A DNA stretch of 64,000 nt from Mycobacterium sp. HUMS_12744610 (GTDB lineage Bacteria; Actinomycetota; Actinomycetes; Mycobacteriales; Mycobacteriaceae): NCBI RefSeq assembly GCF_041206865.1, contig NZ_JBGEDP010000001.1, forward strand, positions 4,340,001-4,404,000. Direction: 5' to 3'. Below the pieces are notes generated by a model. It was not told where the DNA came from and ran no database searches. It saw only the letters and a program-made list of their open reading frames with translations. How positions within the stretch are numbered: position 1 is the first letter of the stretch; each line of letters opens with the position of its first letter. Position numbers and translations under genes: made by a program. Of the stretch, positions 39,409-48,251 are shown in pieces.

Positions 39409-39421
39409 CTACCTTCGAGGC

Positions 39422-40774
39422 ATGGCTCTGGAATTCTCGAGCGTGGTCGATGCGCCCCGCGATGACGTCTTCGCCTGGTACGCCAGGCCGGGTGCTTTCG
39501 AACGACTCTCGCCGCCGTGGCAGCCGATGCGGCTCGTGGCCGAGGCCGCCTCGCTGAAAGACGGACGCGCCGAGCTCGCGCTGCCGGGCGGGCTGCGCTG
39601 GATCGCCGTGCACCAACCGGACGGCTACGACCCCCCGCGGCGTTTCGTCGACACCGTCGGCGGCGACGGGATCGCCTCGCTGCCGACGCGCATCGCCATG
39701 CGCTGGAAACACATTCACGAGTTCGAGGACCTGGGCGAACGGACCCGGGTGATCGACCGGGTCGAGACGCCGGTGCCCGGTGCGGCGCTGCGCGCGATGT
39801 TCGCCTACCGGTACCGGCAGCTGGCCGACGACCTGGCGGCCCACCGGCTGGCGGCCGAGCGAGGCCTCGCACCGCTGACCGTGGCCGTCACGGGGTCTTC
39901 GGGATTGGTGGGTTCGGCGCTGACGGCATTCTTGAGCACCGGCGGCCATCGCGTCGTGCGGCTGGTGCGCGGCGCCCCGCGCTCCGGCGACGAGCGGCAC
40001 TGGAACCCCGACGATCCCGACCCCGACCTGCTGACCGGGGTCGACGCCGTGATCCATCTGGCCGGCGCCTCGATCGCCGGACGGTTCACCGGAGCCCACC
40101 GGCGCGCGATCCGCGACAGCCGCATCGGCCCCACCCGCCGCCTGGCCGAACTGGCGGGCCGCACCGACCCCGCGCCCGCGGCGTTCGTCTCGGCGTCGGC
40201 GATCGGGTACTACGGGTACGACCGCGGCGATGAGGTCCTCACGGAGGACAGCGGCCGCGGAGACGGGTTTTTGGCCGACGTCGTCGCCGACTGGGAGGAC
40301 GCGGCCGCGCCGGCCGAGGAGGCCGGGGTGCGCGTGGTGCGGGTGCGCACCGGCATCGTGCAATCCCCCCGCGGCGGCACCCTGCGGCTGCTGCGTCCGC
40401 TGTTCTCCGCCGGACTGGGCGGGCGGCTGGGCAGCGGCCGGCAATGGCTGTCCTGGATCGGCATCGACGACCTGGTCGACGTGTACCACCGCGCGCTGTG
40501 GGACGACGCGCTGACCGGTGCGGTCAACGCCGTTGCCCCGCAACCGGTTCGCAACGACGAATACACCCACACCCTGGCCCGTGTGCTGCATCGTCCCGCG
40601 CTGCTGCCGGTCCCGCCGCTGGGCCCACGGCTGCTGCTCGGCGCGCAGGGCGCCCGCGAACTCGCGTGCGCCAGCCAGCGCGTGCTCCCCCGCAAGCTCG
40701 AAGCGGCCGAACACCGGTTCCGCCGGCCCGGCCTCGATCAGACCCTGCGTCACCTGCTTGGGCGCACCGGCTGA
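39422..40774 (+). CDS. SRPBCC - TIGR01777 SDR fusion protein
   Basis: 450 residues in two domains. Residues 1-145 are SRPBCC/START-like (ALEFSSVVDAPRDDVFAWYARPGAFERLSPPW). Residues 150-450 are a TIGR01777 nucleotide-sugar-epimerase-like SDR with the NAD motif VAVTGSSGLVGSALTAFL, AFVSASAIGYYGYDRGDEVLTE (Ser/Tyr region) and the C-terminal DUF1731-like RVLPRKLEAAEHRFRRPGLDQTLRHLL. M. tuberculosis Rv2216 contains only the SDR part. Substrate unknown. The last 46 bp are repeated at 42275-42320. Confidence 0.85.
   Translation: MALEFSSVVDAPRDDVFAWYARPGAFERLSPPWQPMRLVAEAASLKDGRAELALPGGLRWIAVHQPDGYDPPRRFVDTVGGDGIASLPTRIAMRWKHIHEFEDLGERTRVIDRVETPVPGAALRAMFAYRYRQLADDLAAHRLAAERGLAPLTVAVTGSSGLVGSALTAFLSTGGHRVVRLVRGAPRSGDERHWNPDDPDPDLLTGVDAVIHLAGASIAGRFTGAHRRAIRDSRIGPTRRLAELAGRTDPAPAAFVSASAIGYYGYDRGDEVLTEDSGRGDGFLADVVADWEDAAAPAEEAGVRVVRVRTGIVQSPRGGTLRLLRPLFSAGLGGRLGSGRQWLSWIGIDDLVDVYHRALWDDALTGAVNAVAPQPVRNDEYTHTLARVLHRPALLPVPPLGPRLLLGAQGARELACASQRVLPRKLEAAEHRFRRPGLDQTLRHLLGRTG
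40729..40774. repeat. 46-bp direct repeat, copy 1
   Basis: This is the end of the SRPBCC-SDR gene, from CGGCCTCGATCAG to its stop codon. It recurs at 42275-42320 with a single mismatch (A versus G after ATCAG). The two copies bracket the PE_PGRS gene exactly. Confidence 0.95.
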
Positions 40775-40776
40775 GG

Positions 40777-42234
40777 TCAGGGAGTGCCGTTGATGCTGGC
40801 GGAAAATGTATCGACCGCCGCGCCGACGCTGCCGTTCCAGGGCTCGAACCCCGCCTGGATGCTGGTCAGGTACCACGAGCTGTTCACCGACGGCTCCCAG
40901 GTTTCGGTGTTGTCGACGAAGCCCAACACATTCATGTTGTTCCACGAGTTGATCGGCGAGTCCGCGACGTAGGAGACCACCTGGTTCTGGCCGTTGTAGC
41001 CTTCCCACACCGCGAACTGCTTTCCGTCGATCGTGGCGGTGCCCACATCGGAGCCGACCGGCTGGATGGGGCCGACATGGTTGAACCAGATCATGATCTC
41101 CTGCTGGTTGACCGTGGATGTGTTCGGCGTGGGATTCAGCCAGATGTCGTAGGAGGCGTCGTAGGTGCCGCTACTGGGGTAGGTATAGCTGATGCTGCTC
41201 GTCGCGGTTTGGATTTGGCTCAGCTGGTCCGGCAAAGGGCTGTGCGGGGAGATGTTGTTGTAGGCCCCGCCCAAATAGACCGACGGGTAGGACAGCGGCG
41301 CGCCGTTGGTGGGAGCCGAGCCGGTCAGGGCGGTGATCGCGAAACCGGTGGAGCTGACGGTGATCGTCTGCTGCCCGCCCCCGATGTTGTACGCGTTGTT
41401 CTGCACTATGTAGGCGTTTTCGATGATGGCCGTTCCGTATTGATCGGAGATCACGGTGCCGCCGCTGGAGCCACCCCCGCCCGTCGACCCGCCGCCGCCG
41501 CCCGTCAAGGGCGCGCCGGTCTGACCGTCGCTTCCCGCGCGGCCGATCAATCCTGGCTGCCCGCCCATGCCGCCCGCGCCGGGATTTCCGCCGTTGACGC
41601 CCGCGACCGCCTGTCCGCCGGTGCCGCCGTTGCCGCCGTTGCCGACCAGCAGGCCACCATGACCACCGGTCCCGCCCGCCGCACCGGCCCCGCCGGTGCC
41701 CCCGTTGCCGCCGTTGCCGAACCACCCGCCGGCCCCGCCGGCCCCGCCGGTCTGGCCGGACGCACCGGTGCCACCGTTGCCGCCGTTGCCGATCAACCAG
41801 CCACCCGATCCGCCGGCCTGCCCCGTGCCCGCCATGCCGTTGGCGCCGTTGCCGAACAACGGCCGCCCGGTCAGATCCTTCACCGGGGAGAACCACGGCA
41901 CCTGGGCGATCGCGTTCTCCAGCGTGCCCAGGGAGGTGGTGTTGGCCGCCTCTGCGGCGCCGTAGGCGCCCTGCACCCGGTGCAGCGCCGCCACGAACTG
42001 GGCGTGAAACGCCGCCGCCTGGGTGCCCAGAGCCTGGAACCGTTGGGCGTGTGCGGAAAACACCGCCGCGATCGCCCCCGACACCTCATCTTGGGCCGCG
42101 GTCGCCACCGAGGTGGTCGAGACGTCCGCGGCGCTGTAGGCCGAACGCAGCGAGGAGCCGATACCGGCCGCCTGCGACACGGCCGTCGACATCAACTCCG
42201 GGTCAAATGCGGTGAATGCCACACCGCAAGACAT
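40777..42234 (-). CDS. PE_PGRS protein with C-terminal GH12 glycoside hydrolase domain
   Basis: 485 residues. A divergent PE domain (about 1-95: SQAAGIGSSLRSAYSAADVS, then AFHAQFVAALHRVQGAYGAAEAAN), the PGRS linker DLTGRPLFGNGANG, a Gly-Asn/Gly-Ala repeat block (about 130-275: GNGGNGGTG units), then a GH12 endoglucanase-like fold. Both GH12 catalytic glutamates are visible, in QQEIMIWFNH (nucleophile) and SIQAGFEPW (acid/base, about residue 464). Probably exported by ESX-5 through the PE domain and acting on beta-1,4-glucan. ATG at 42234. It lies between two 46-bp direct repeats. Confidence 0.88.
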   Translation of the reverse strand: MSCGVAFTAFDPELMSTAVSQAAGIGSSLRSAYSAADVSTTSVATAAQDEVSGAIAAVFSAHAQRFQALGTQAAAFHAQFVAALHRVQGAYGAAEAANTTSLGTLENAIAQVPWFSPVKDLTGRPLFGNGANGMAGTGQAGGSGGWLIGNGGNGGTGASGQTGGAGGAGGWFGNGGNGGTGGAGAAGGTGGHGGLLVGNGGNGGTGGQAVAGVNGGNPGAGGMGGQPGLIGRAGSDGQTGAPLTGGGGGSTGGGGSSGGTVISDQYGTAIIENAYIVQNNAYNIGGGQQTITVSSTGFAITALTGSAPTNGAPLSYPSVYLGGAYNNISPHSPLPDQLSQIQTATSSISYTYPSSGTYDASYDIWLNPTPNTSTVNQQEIMIWFNHVGPIQPVGSDVGTATIDGKQFAVWEGYNGQNQVVSYVADSPINSWNNMNVLGFVDNTETWEPSVNSSWYLTSIQAGFEPWNGSVGAAVDTFSASINGTP

Positions 42235-42274
42235 TAACGCGTTTGTCCCGTGTGGTTGAAAGGGCGGCACGGGT

Positions 42275-42320
42275 CGGCCTCGATCAGGCCCTGCGTCACC
42301 TGCTTGGGCGCACCGGCTGA
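42275..42320. repeat. 46-bp direct repeat, copy 2
   Basis: Second copy of the end of the SRPBCC-SDR gene (including its in-frame stop TGA at 42318-42320), next to the PE_PGRS promoter region. Part of it also serves as the C-terminal coding end of the gene at 42296-42970. Confidence 0.95.
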
Positions 42321-42970
42321 ACTGCTTCGGCGTCGCGGCCCTCCCGGCTGCGCCGGTATGCGCTTTCCCGCAGGCCGGCCAGCCAGGCCGGGCGCAGGTT
42401 CAGCCCGGGCGCGAGGTTGACGACCGGGTCGAGCGACACGTCCTCGCCCGGCGCCGGATCGAACGGCCCGGTCATCCTCAGCCGGGCCAGCGGCGTGAAA
42501 TCGCCTCTGCCGCGAGCTTGGTCGAGCGCCATCCCGATTCCGCCGGCCACAAGCCGCCGCCGCACGGCGGCCAGCGACAGCCCCGGGCCGTCGATGTCGC
42601 TGCAGAGCCGCGCCCGCAGCCACCAGTTTCTACCCCGATAGCCGAACGGCATGAGGCCGGTCATGGTCTGCCCGGTCCACGAGGTGGCGGGCCGTAGCGC
42701 CACCGCCCGGGCCAGCACGCCCGAACCCGAGGAGACGACCAGGACGTCCCATGGCGTCGACGCCTGCAACCGCACGGCCGGGCCGACGAAGCCTTGCAGC
42801 GGGCCCGGTGTCCCGGCGGCCTTGGACACCCGCGCGAGCACGCTCGACGAGGCGATCGGCAGCAGCCGTCCGTAGCCGTTGGCGCGCACGCGGATTCTCC
42901 GCTCGGCGGTCGCGCTGTTGTGCTCGAGCCATGCGGCGATCGCCGTGTGTGTGGCGCTGAGCGCAGCCAT
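42296..42970 (-). CDS. Conserved mycobacterial protein, sometimes annotated phosphodiesterase
   Basis: 224 residues without a catalytic motif I can name. Features are VLARVSKAAGTPGPLQGFVGPAVRL, WDVLVVSSGSGVLARAVALRP and SWTGQTMTGLMPFGYRGRNWWLRAR, a pattern I recall from a mycobacterial family that databases call phosphodiesterase without proof. The last eight or so codons run through the 46-bp direct repeat, so the natural C-terminus may have been changed by the rearrangement. ATG at 42970; a GTG three codons upstream is possible. Confidence 0.6.
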   Translation of the reverse strand: MAALSATHTAIAAWLEHNSATAERRIRVRANGYGRLLPIASSSVLARVSKAAGTPGPLQGFVGPAVRLQASTPWDVLVVSSGSGVLARAVALRPATSWTGQTMTGLMPFGYRGRNWWLRARLCSDIDGPGLSLAAVRRRLVAGGIGMALDQARGRGDFTPLARLRMTGPFDPAPGEDVSLDPVVNLAPGLNLRPAWLAGLRESAYRRSREGRDAEAVQPVRPSR

Positions 42971-43023
42971 GCCCGACACCCGGCAGCCGCGGCGTCGTCG
43001 TGCGGAATCGCGCGCTGTCCCGA

Positions 43024-43702
43024 TCACCGCGTGGTCACGCGCACCCCCGTGGACGGCCGCTGCCCCGGCAACGGGACGTCGATGAAAAGCTGTTGCATGA
43101 CGGCCTGCCAGGACTCCACCCTGGCCTCCGGTTCGCCGGTCCCCTCGAACAGCCCCACCATCACGGCACCGTCGTCGCCGGCCAGCGCGTACACCGGCCC
43201 ACCGAAGTCGCCCGCGCGCGAGGCGACGTCGGCGACGACGAACCATCCCCGTTCGACGGAGTCGACGTGGCCGCAGTCCTGTGAACCGTCGAGATGCCGT
43301 CGTGGCAGAGCCGCTCGGCCGGTTGGGCGCGGGCGCCCGGCCTGGACTGCAACTGGCGCCCGGTGGGCAGCACGTCGGAGGCGCTGACGTTGTCGCCCAA
43401 CCCGATGACCTCGTACTCCACGCCCGAGCCGCCGGCGGCGGCGGTCCCCGCGGAGTTGTACCGGGCCACGACCACCGTGCCGAGCACGTTCTGGTGGTCG
43501 TCGGTGACGACCGATCCGCAGTCGCGGTTCGACGAATCCCAGCGTGCACACGGTGTCGCCCTGATGGATCTGAATGCCGGGAAAGGCGGTGGCCCCCGTG
43601 TCGGCGCGGGCCGGCGCCGCCACCAGGACGCCAACCGTGCTCGCGACCAGCAACGCGAACCCGATCGCCAGGCGATGGCAGAGGTCGCGAGCGAGGTCCC
43701 AT
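43024..43702 (-). pseudogene. Decayed secreted trypsin-like serine protease (Rv1815-like)
   Basis: Signal-peptide-like IGFALLVASTVGVLVAAPARA, then FPGIQIHQGDTVCTLGFVE, match the N-terminus of Rv1815-type mycobacterial proteases. The frame then shifts to RDCGSVVTDDHQNVLGTVVVARYNSAGT and VIGLGDNVSASDVLPTGRQLQSRPG, and shifts back to GSQDCGHVDSVERGWFVVADVASRAGDFGGPVYALAG. The catalytic-His segment (TAGHC) is deleted and the nucleophile motif GDSGGP reads GDFGGP. It is therefore inactive. The original start is uncertain; an ATG at 43702 is out of frame with the signal peptide. Confidence 0.8.
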
Positions 43703-43834
43703 TGAACCGGGCCGTCTCTTGCGTCCGTCGGGTATGTGGGACCGGCTACCCGGCGGCGTCTGCGTGAAACGGTCCGCGCCTTCGCCCGCCTCGCCGGTCT
43801 CGCGGGAAAAGAACTCTGGCCAACCACCGACTAA

Positions 43835-43863
43835 TTCAGTAGATTAATGTTTAAGTAACTGAA
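43835..43863. promoter_or_regulatory. MarR-type operator upstream of crtE
   Basis: An imperfect 29-bp palindrome of two 13-bp arms around TGT: TTCAGTAGATTAA-TGT-TTAAGTAACTGAA, with 10 of 13 arm positions matching. The core ATTAATGTTTAAGT recurs in the marR2/mmpL divergent region (55353-55381). Size and AT-rich symmetry fit a MarR dimer, and two MarR genes lie in this island. It is about 50 bp upstream of the crtE promoter. Confidence 0.7.
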
Positions 43864-43914
43864 TGACACGACGGCCGGCCCACGTCCGCGCCACGACGTC
43901 CGCCGCCGCGCGGT

Positions 43915-43940
43915 GGTTTGATTTCTCGCCAAAGGGGTAC
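43915..43940 (+). promoter_or_regulatory. SigF-type promoter of the crt operon
   Basis: GGTTT at 43915-43919, a 15-bp spacer and GGGTAC at 43935-43940 match the mycobacterial SigF consensus GGTTT-N15-17-GGGTA(C/T). The crtE GTG begins five bases after the -10 box, so the transcript would be leaderless. SigF is known to control carotenoid synthesis in M. smegmatis. Confidence 0.75.
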
Positions 43941-43945
43941 ATCGC

Positions 43946-45136
43946 GTGAATCTGAGCCGTTCGAGCCGGAGGCTGACCGACGTTGCCGCAGGTGCTTCGG
44001 TGGGGGCCGTGGGCGCTTGTCCACGGCCTTTGCGCAGCGAAGTTCCCGCCGACGGCGTGGCCGCACCACCCGACATCACCCAGCTGGACTCCTGGCGGGC
44101 CTGGCTGCGGCGTGCGGTGCTCACCGCGGTCACCGACTTCGTCACCGATCGGTGCGACGAGGAGCTGGGCTCGGCCGGCGTCGACGTGGCCGGCGAGATC
44201 CTGCTGGAGTTCCTCGACGGCGGCAAATGCCTGCGCTCGACGTTCATATACCTGGGCTGGCTGTGCGGCGCACCGGCGAGCGACGCGGCCCTGTGGGCGG
44301 CCGGCAGCCTGGAGTTGTTGCACGCGTTCGCCCTGCTGCAGGACGACGTGATGGACGACTCGGCGTCCCGGCGGGGCCGGCCCGCTGCGCACGTCCAGTT
44401 CGCCGACTGGCATCGCGGGCGCGGGCTGTCCGGCTCGTCGCGCCGCTTCGGGGAATCGGCCGCGGTCCTGCTCGGCGACCTGTGCCTGATCTGGGCCGAA
44501 CAGATGCTGCGCGACAGCGGGCTGGCGCCCGACCAGCTGCAGCGGGCCTGGCCGCGCTACGACGCCATGCGCAGCGAACTGGCCGTGGGCCAATTCGCCG
44601 ACCTGGCGAACGACGTGCGCGACCTGCCCACGATGGAGTCGGTGCTGGCCGTGGCCAGGCTCAAGTCGGGTAACTACACCGTGCGCCGCCCGCTGGAGAT
44701 CGGCGCCGCGATGGCCGGCTGCGGCGAGCGCGTGCTGGGCGGACTGGGCGACTACGGCTGCGCCGTCGGCGAGGCGTTCCAGCTGCGCGATGACATCCTC
44801 GGCGTGTTCGGGAGCCCCGCCGTGACGGGCAAACCCAGCGGCGGGGACCTGCTGGAACGCAAGGCCACCAGCGTGGTGGTCGCCGCCCACCAGCTGGCCG
44901 ACGCGTCGACGCGCCGCCAGTTCCGGGAGCTGATGGACGACGACCGGCTCGACGCGGCCGCCGTCGACCACTGGCGCACCCTGATCCTGTCCACCGGTGC
45001 GGTGCAGTGGATCGAGCAACTGATCGCCGAGCGTGTCGCCGCGGCGCGGAAAGCCCTGGACCGCAGCGGGATCGGCGGCGAAATCCGGGGCGCGCTGGTC
45101 GACATGGCCGGTGTGTGCACGCGGCGGGCGGCATGA
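43946..45136 (+). CDS. crtE: Geranylgeranyl diphosphate synthase CrtE
   Basis: 396 residues. Makes the C20 precursor of carotenoids. It shows both Asp-rich motifs: ALLQDDVMDDSASRRGRP (FARM) and FQLRDDILGVFG (SARM), plus GGKCLRSTFIYLG. The GTG at 43946 is supported by the promoter spacing; the first 40 residues are an unconserved extension, so an internal start remains possible. First gene of the crt operon; it ends 13 bp before crtI. Confidence 0.93.
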   Translation: MNLSRSSRRLTDVAAGASVGAVGACPRPLRSEVPADGVAAPPDITQLDSWRAWLRRAVLTAVTDFVTDRCDEELGSAGVDVAGEILLEFLDGGKCLRSTFIYLGWLCGAPASDAALWAAGSLELLHAFALLQDDVMDDSASRRGRPAAHVQFADWHRGRGLSGSSRRFGESAAVLLGDLCLIWAEQMLRDSGLAPDQLQRAWPRYDAMRSELAVGQFADLANDVRDLPTMESVLAVARLKSGNYTVRRPLEIGAAMAGCGERVLGGLGDYGCAVGEAFQLRDDILGVFGSPAVTGKPSGGDLLERKATSVVVAAHQLADASTRRQFRELMDDDRLDAAAVDHWRTLILSTGAVQWIEQLIAERVAAARKALDRSGIGGEIRGALVDMAGVCTRRAA

Positions 45137-45149
45137 GAGGCTCAAACTG

Positions 45150-46673
45150 ATGCGCACGATACGGGGGCGCACCGACCACGTCGTGGTCGTCGGCGCCGGA
45201 TTCGCCGGGCTGTCCGCGGCGCTGCACCTGGCCGGCCGCGGCCGCGAGGTAACGGTGGTCGAGCAGCAGCCCTGGCCGGGCGGGCGGGCCGGGCGGCGCG
45301 ACGTCGCCGGCTACCGCATCGACACCGGGCCCACGGTGATCACGATGCCCGACATCATCGACGAGGTCTTCGCCGCGGTCGGCGAAAACCGTTCGCAGCG
45401 GCTCGATCTGCGGCCGGTGGACCCGGCGTACCGGGCGATGTTCGCCGACGGCGGTGCGATCGACGTGCACACCGACGCCGACCGCATGACCGCCGCGGTG
45501 CGGGAATTCGCCGGGCCGCAACAGGCCGCGGGCTACCTTCGGCTGCGGGACTGGCTGGACCGGCTGTACCGCACCGAGTTCGACGGCTTCATCTCCGCGA
45601 ACTTCGACTCCCCGCTGTCGCTGCTCAACGGCCGGCTGGCCCGGCTCGCGGCGATCGGCGGGTTCCGCCGCTGGGACACGATGGTCAAGCGCCACATCAG
45701 CGATCCGCGCCTGCGGCGGGTGTTCACCTTCCAGTCGCTCTACGCCGGGGTCGCGCCGCAGCAGGCCCTGGCGGTCTATGCGGTGATCGCCTACATGGAC
45801 ACGGTCGCCGGGGTGTTCTTCCCCCGCGGCGGGGTGCGGGCCCTGCCCGACGCGCTGGCCGCGGCGGCCGCCGACGCCGGGGTGCGGTTCCGCTACGGCA
45901 CGGCCGTCACCGCGCTGGACCGCACCGTCGACCGGGTCACCGCGGTCCACACCGCGCAGGGCGAGCGCATCGCCTGCGACGCGGCCGTGCTGACCACCGA
46001 GTTGCCGCAGACCTACGCGCTGCTGGGCCACCGGCCGCGCCGGCCGCTCGGGCTGCGCGCCGCGCCGTCGGCGGTGGTGCTGCACGTCGGCTGCCGCGCC
46101 GCCACCGCACCGCCGCCGGCGCACCACACCATCCTGTTCGGCAGCGCCTGGGAGCAGACCTTCACCGACATCATCCGCGACGGCCGGCTCATGACGGACC
46201 CCTCGCTGCTGGTCACCCGGCCGACGGCAAGCGACCCGGCCCTGGCCCCCGACGGTCGCGACCTGCTCTACGTGCTGGCGCCGGCACCGAACCTGTCGCG
46301 CGGCGGTATCGACTGGGCGGCCACCGGCGAGCGCTACGCGGACACCCTGCTCGACATCGTGCAGGACAGGCTGCTGCCGGGCCTGCGCGCGGACGCCGAG
46401 GTGCTGCACGTCGATACCCCCGCGGACTGGGCCCACCAGGGCATGGCGGCCGGCACCCCCTTCGCGCTGGCCCACACGTTCGCCCAGACCGGGCCGTTCC
46501 GGCCGGCCAACACCGTGCGCGGCATCGAGAACGCGGTGCTCGCCGGCTCGTCGACCGTGCCCGGCGTGGGGGTGCCCACTACGCTGATCTCGGGCCGGCT
46601 GGCCGCCGACCGCATCACCGGCACCTCCGGGCGGCCGGCGAGACGTTTCGACCTGAAAGCGCGGCGACCATGA
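45150..46673 (+). CDS. crtI: Phytoene desaturase CrtI
   Basis: 507 residues. FAD-dependent desaturase converting phytoene to lycopene. The dinucleotide motif is DHVVVVGAGFAGLSAALHLAGRG; the bacterial CrtI ends with NAVLAGSSTVPGVGVPTTLISGRLAADRI (the carotenoid/FAD signature). ATG at 45150. Its stop overlaps the crtB start (ATGA). Confidence 0.94.
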   Translation: MRTIRGRTDHVVVVGAGFAGLSAALHLAGRGREVTVVEQQPWPGGRAGRRDVAGYRIDTGPTVITMPDIIDEVFAAVGENRSQRLDLRPVDPAYRAMFADGGAIDVHTDADRMTAAVREFAGPQQAAGYLRLRDWLDRLYRTEFDGFISANFDSPLSLLNGRLARLAAIGGFRRWDTMVKRHISDPRLRRVFTFQSLYAGVAPQQALAVYAVIAYMDTVAGVFFPRGGVRALPDALAAAAADAGVRFRYGTAVTALDRTVDRVTAVHTAQGERIACDAAVLTTELPQTYALLGHRPRRPLGLRAAPSAVVLHVGCRAATAPPPAHHTILFGSAWEQTFTDIIRDGRLMTDPSLLVTRPTASDPALAPDGRDLLYVLAPAPNLSRGGIDWAATGERYADTLLDIVQDRLLPGLRADAEVLHVDTPADWAHQGMAAGTPFALAHTFAQTGPFRPANTVRGIENAVLAGSSTVPGVGVPTTLISGRLAADRITGTSGRPARRFDLKARRP

Positions 46674-47623
46674 TCCGCACCGAACTCGACGCCGCGGGAA
46701 TCACCGACCCGGGGTTGCGTGCGGCGTACCGCCGGTGCCGCCAGATCGCGGCCGAGCACGGTCGCACCTACTTCCTGGCCACCCGGCTGCTCGCCCCGGA
46801 CCAGCGCCCGGCGGTACACGCGCTGTACGGCTTCGCCCGCCACGCCGACGACATCCTCGACGACCTCGACCCGTCCGTGGACGTCGCCGCGCGCGCGGAA
46901 AGCCTCCAGCGGCTCTCCGATCGTTTCTTCGCCGGCGGCGACCTTCGTGAGGAGCCCGTGCTGGCCGCGGCCGACGACACCGTGCGACGTTACGGAATTG
47001 CCGCAGACCTGTTCGAGGACTTTCTCGCCTCGATGCGGATGGATCTGTCCGTCACCGATTATCCCGACCGGGCCGCGCTGGACCGGTACATGCGCGGCTC
47101 GGCGGAAGTCATTGGGCTGCAGATGCTTCCGGTGCTCGGCACGGTGGTTTCCAGCGACGAGGCGGCCCCGTACGCGGCCGCGCTGGGGCGCGCCTTCCAG
47201 CTCACCAACTTTCTGCGCGACGTCGACGAGGACCTGCGGCGCGGCCGGGTCTACCTGCCCGCCGACGAACTCGCCGCCCACGGCGTCGACCGCGAGCTGC
47301 TGACGTGGTGTCACGACCACCACCGCACCGACCCCCGGGTGCGCGCGGCACTGGCGGCCCAGCACGACGTCACCCGCGACATCTACCGGTTCGCCGCCGA
47401 GGGCATCGCGCTGCTGCAACCGCGTTCCCGGCCCTGTGTCGCCACCGCACTGACGCTCTACTCTGAGATACTCGACTGCATTGAGAGCAGTGATTTCTCG
47501 GTGTTCGGCCGGCGCGCCACCGTCGGCATCTCGCGACGGCTGCAGGTCGCCGGCGGCGGGCTGCTGCGGTCGTGGCGCGCGCGGCTGGCCCCCCCCGAGC
47601 ACCGCAAGCCCGGTGCGGCATGA
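46670..47623 (+). CDS. crtB: Phytoene synthase CrtB
   Basis: 317 residues. Joins two GGPP to phytoene. Motifs: the first Asp-rich box in YGFARHADDILDDLD, EVIGLQMLPVLG, and the second in LTNFLRDVDEDLRRGRVYLPADEL. The start overlaps crtI and the stop overlaps crtYc, so the genes are tightly coupled. Confidence 0.95.
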   Translation: MIRTELDAAGITDPGLRAAYRRCRQIAAEHGRTYFLATRLLAPDQRPAVHALYGFARHADDILDDLDPSVDVAARAESLQRLSDRFFAGGDLREEPVLAAADDTVRRYGIAADLFEDFLASMRMDLSVTDYPDRAALDRYMRGSAEVIGLQMLPVLGTVVSSDEAAPYAAALGRAFQLTNFLRDVDEDLRRGRVYLPADELAAHGVDRELLTWCHDHHRTDPRVRAALAAQHDVTRDIYRFAAEGIALLQPRSRPCVATALTLYSEILDCIESSDFSVFGRRATVGISRRLQVAGGGLLRSWRARLAPPEHRKPGAA

Positions 47624-47943
47624 GCGAGGGCTGGCAATACCTGATCGTGCTGGGGCTGTGCCTGGCGATCACGGCGCCGCTGGAGTTCTTCGGCGCCGGC
47701 GTCTACCGCCGGCCCCGGCGGGTCGTACGTGCGGTGGCCCCGGTCGCCGCGGTGTTCCTGGTCTGGGACGCGGTCGCGATCGCCGCCGGGGTGTGGACGT
47801 ACAACCCGTGCTACATCAGCGGCGTCCACCTCCCGTTCCGGGTTCCCCTGGAGGAGGCGCTGTTCTTCGTGGTGATCCCGCTGTGCGCGTTGCTGACCTA
47901 CAACGCGGTCACCACGATCCTCGACCGGGCCAGGCGGCGATGA
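47620..47943 (+). CDS. crtYc: Lycopene cyclase subunit CrtYc
   Basis: 107 residues, about three membrane spans (LIVLGLCLAITAPLEFFGAGVY and VFLVWDAVAIAAGVWTYNPCYISGV). PFRVPLEEALFFVVIPLCALLTYNAV is the conserved PxE(E)xxFF motif of the heterodimeric actinobacterial lycopene beta-cyclase, acting with CrtYd. Overlaps both neighbours by ATGA. Confidence 0.93.
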   Translation: MSEGWQYLIVLGLCLAITAPLEFFGAGVYRRPRRVVRAVAPVAAVFLVWDAVAIAAGVWTYNPCYISGVHLPFRVPLEEALFFVVIPLCALLTYNAVTTILDRARRR

Positions 47944-48251
47944 CCGGCCTGGGCTACACCCTGCCGGCCGTGCTGGCCGTGTTCCTCGTCGTGGCGCTGG
48001 AGTTCGGGCTGCTGCACACCGGGCTCTTCCGGCGGCCCGCCTACTGGCTGTCGATGCTGATCGTGCTCGGCTTCCAGGTGCCGGTCGACGGCTGGCTGAC
48101 CAAGCGCAGCGCACCGATCGTGATCTACGACCAGCGCCAGACCAGCGGCGTACGGTTCCCGTTCGACATCCCGGTCGAGGATTTCCTGTTCGGCTTCGCG
48201 CTGGTCACCGCGGTGCTGATGCTGTGGGAGGGCCGACGTGCGCGTCGCTAG
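47940..48251 (+). CDS. crtYd: Lycopene cyclase subunit CrtYd
   Basis: 103 residues, the second half of the heterodimeric cyclase. Three hydrophobic segments, DGWLTKRSAPIVIYD and the conserved PFDIPVEDFLFGFALVTAVLMLWE. Together CrtYc and CrtYd cyclise lycopene to beta-carotene. It overlaps the methyltransferase start by 14 bp. Confidence 0.92.
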   Translation: MTGLGYTLPAVLAVFLVVALEFGLLHTGLFRRPAYWLSMLIVLGFQVPVDGWLTKRSAPIVIYDQRQTSGVRFPFDIPVEDFLFGFALVTAVLMLWEGRRARR

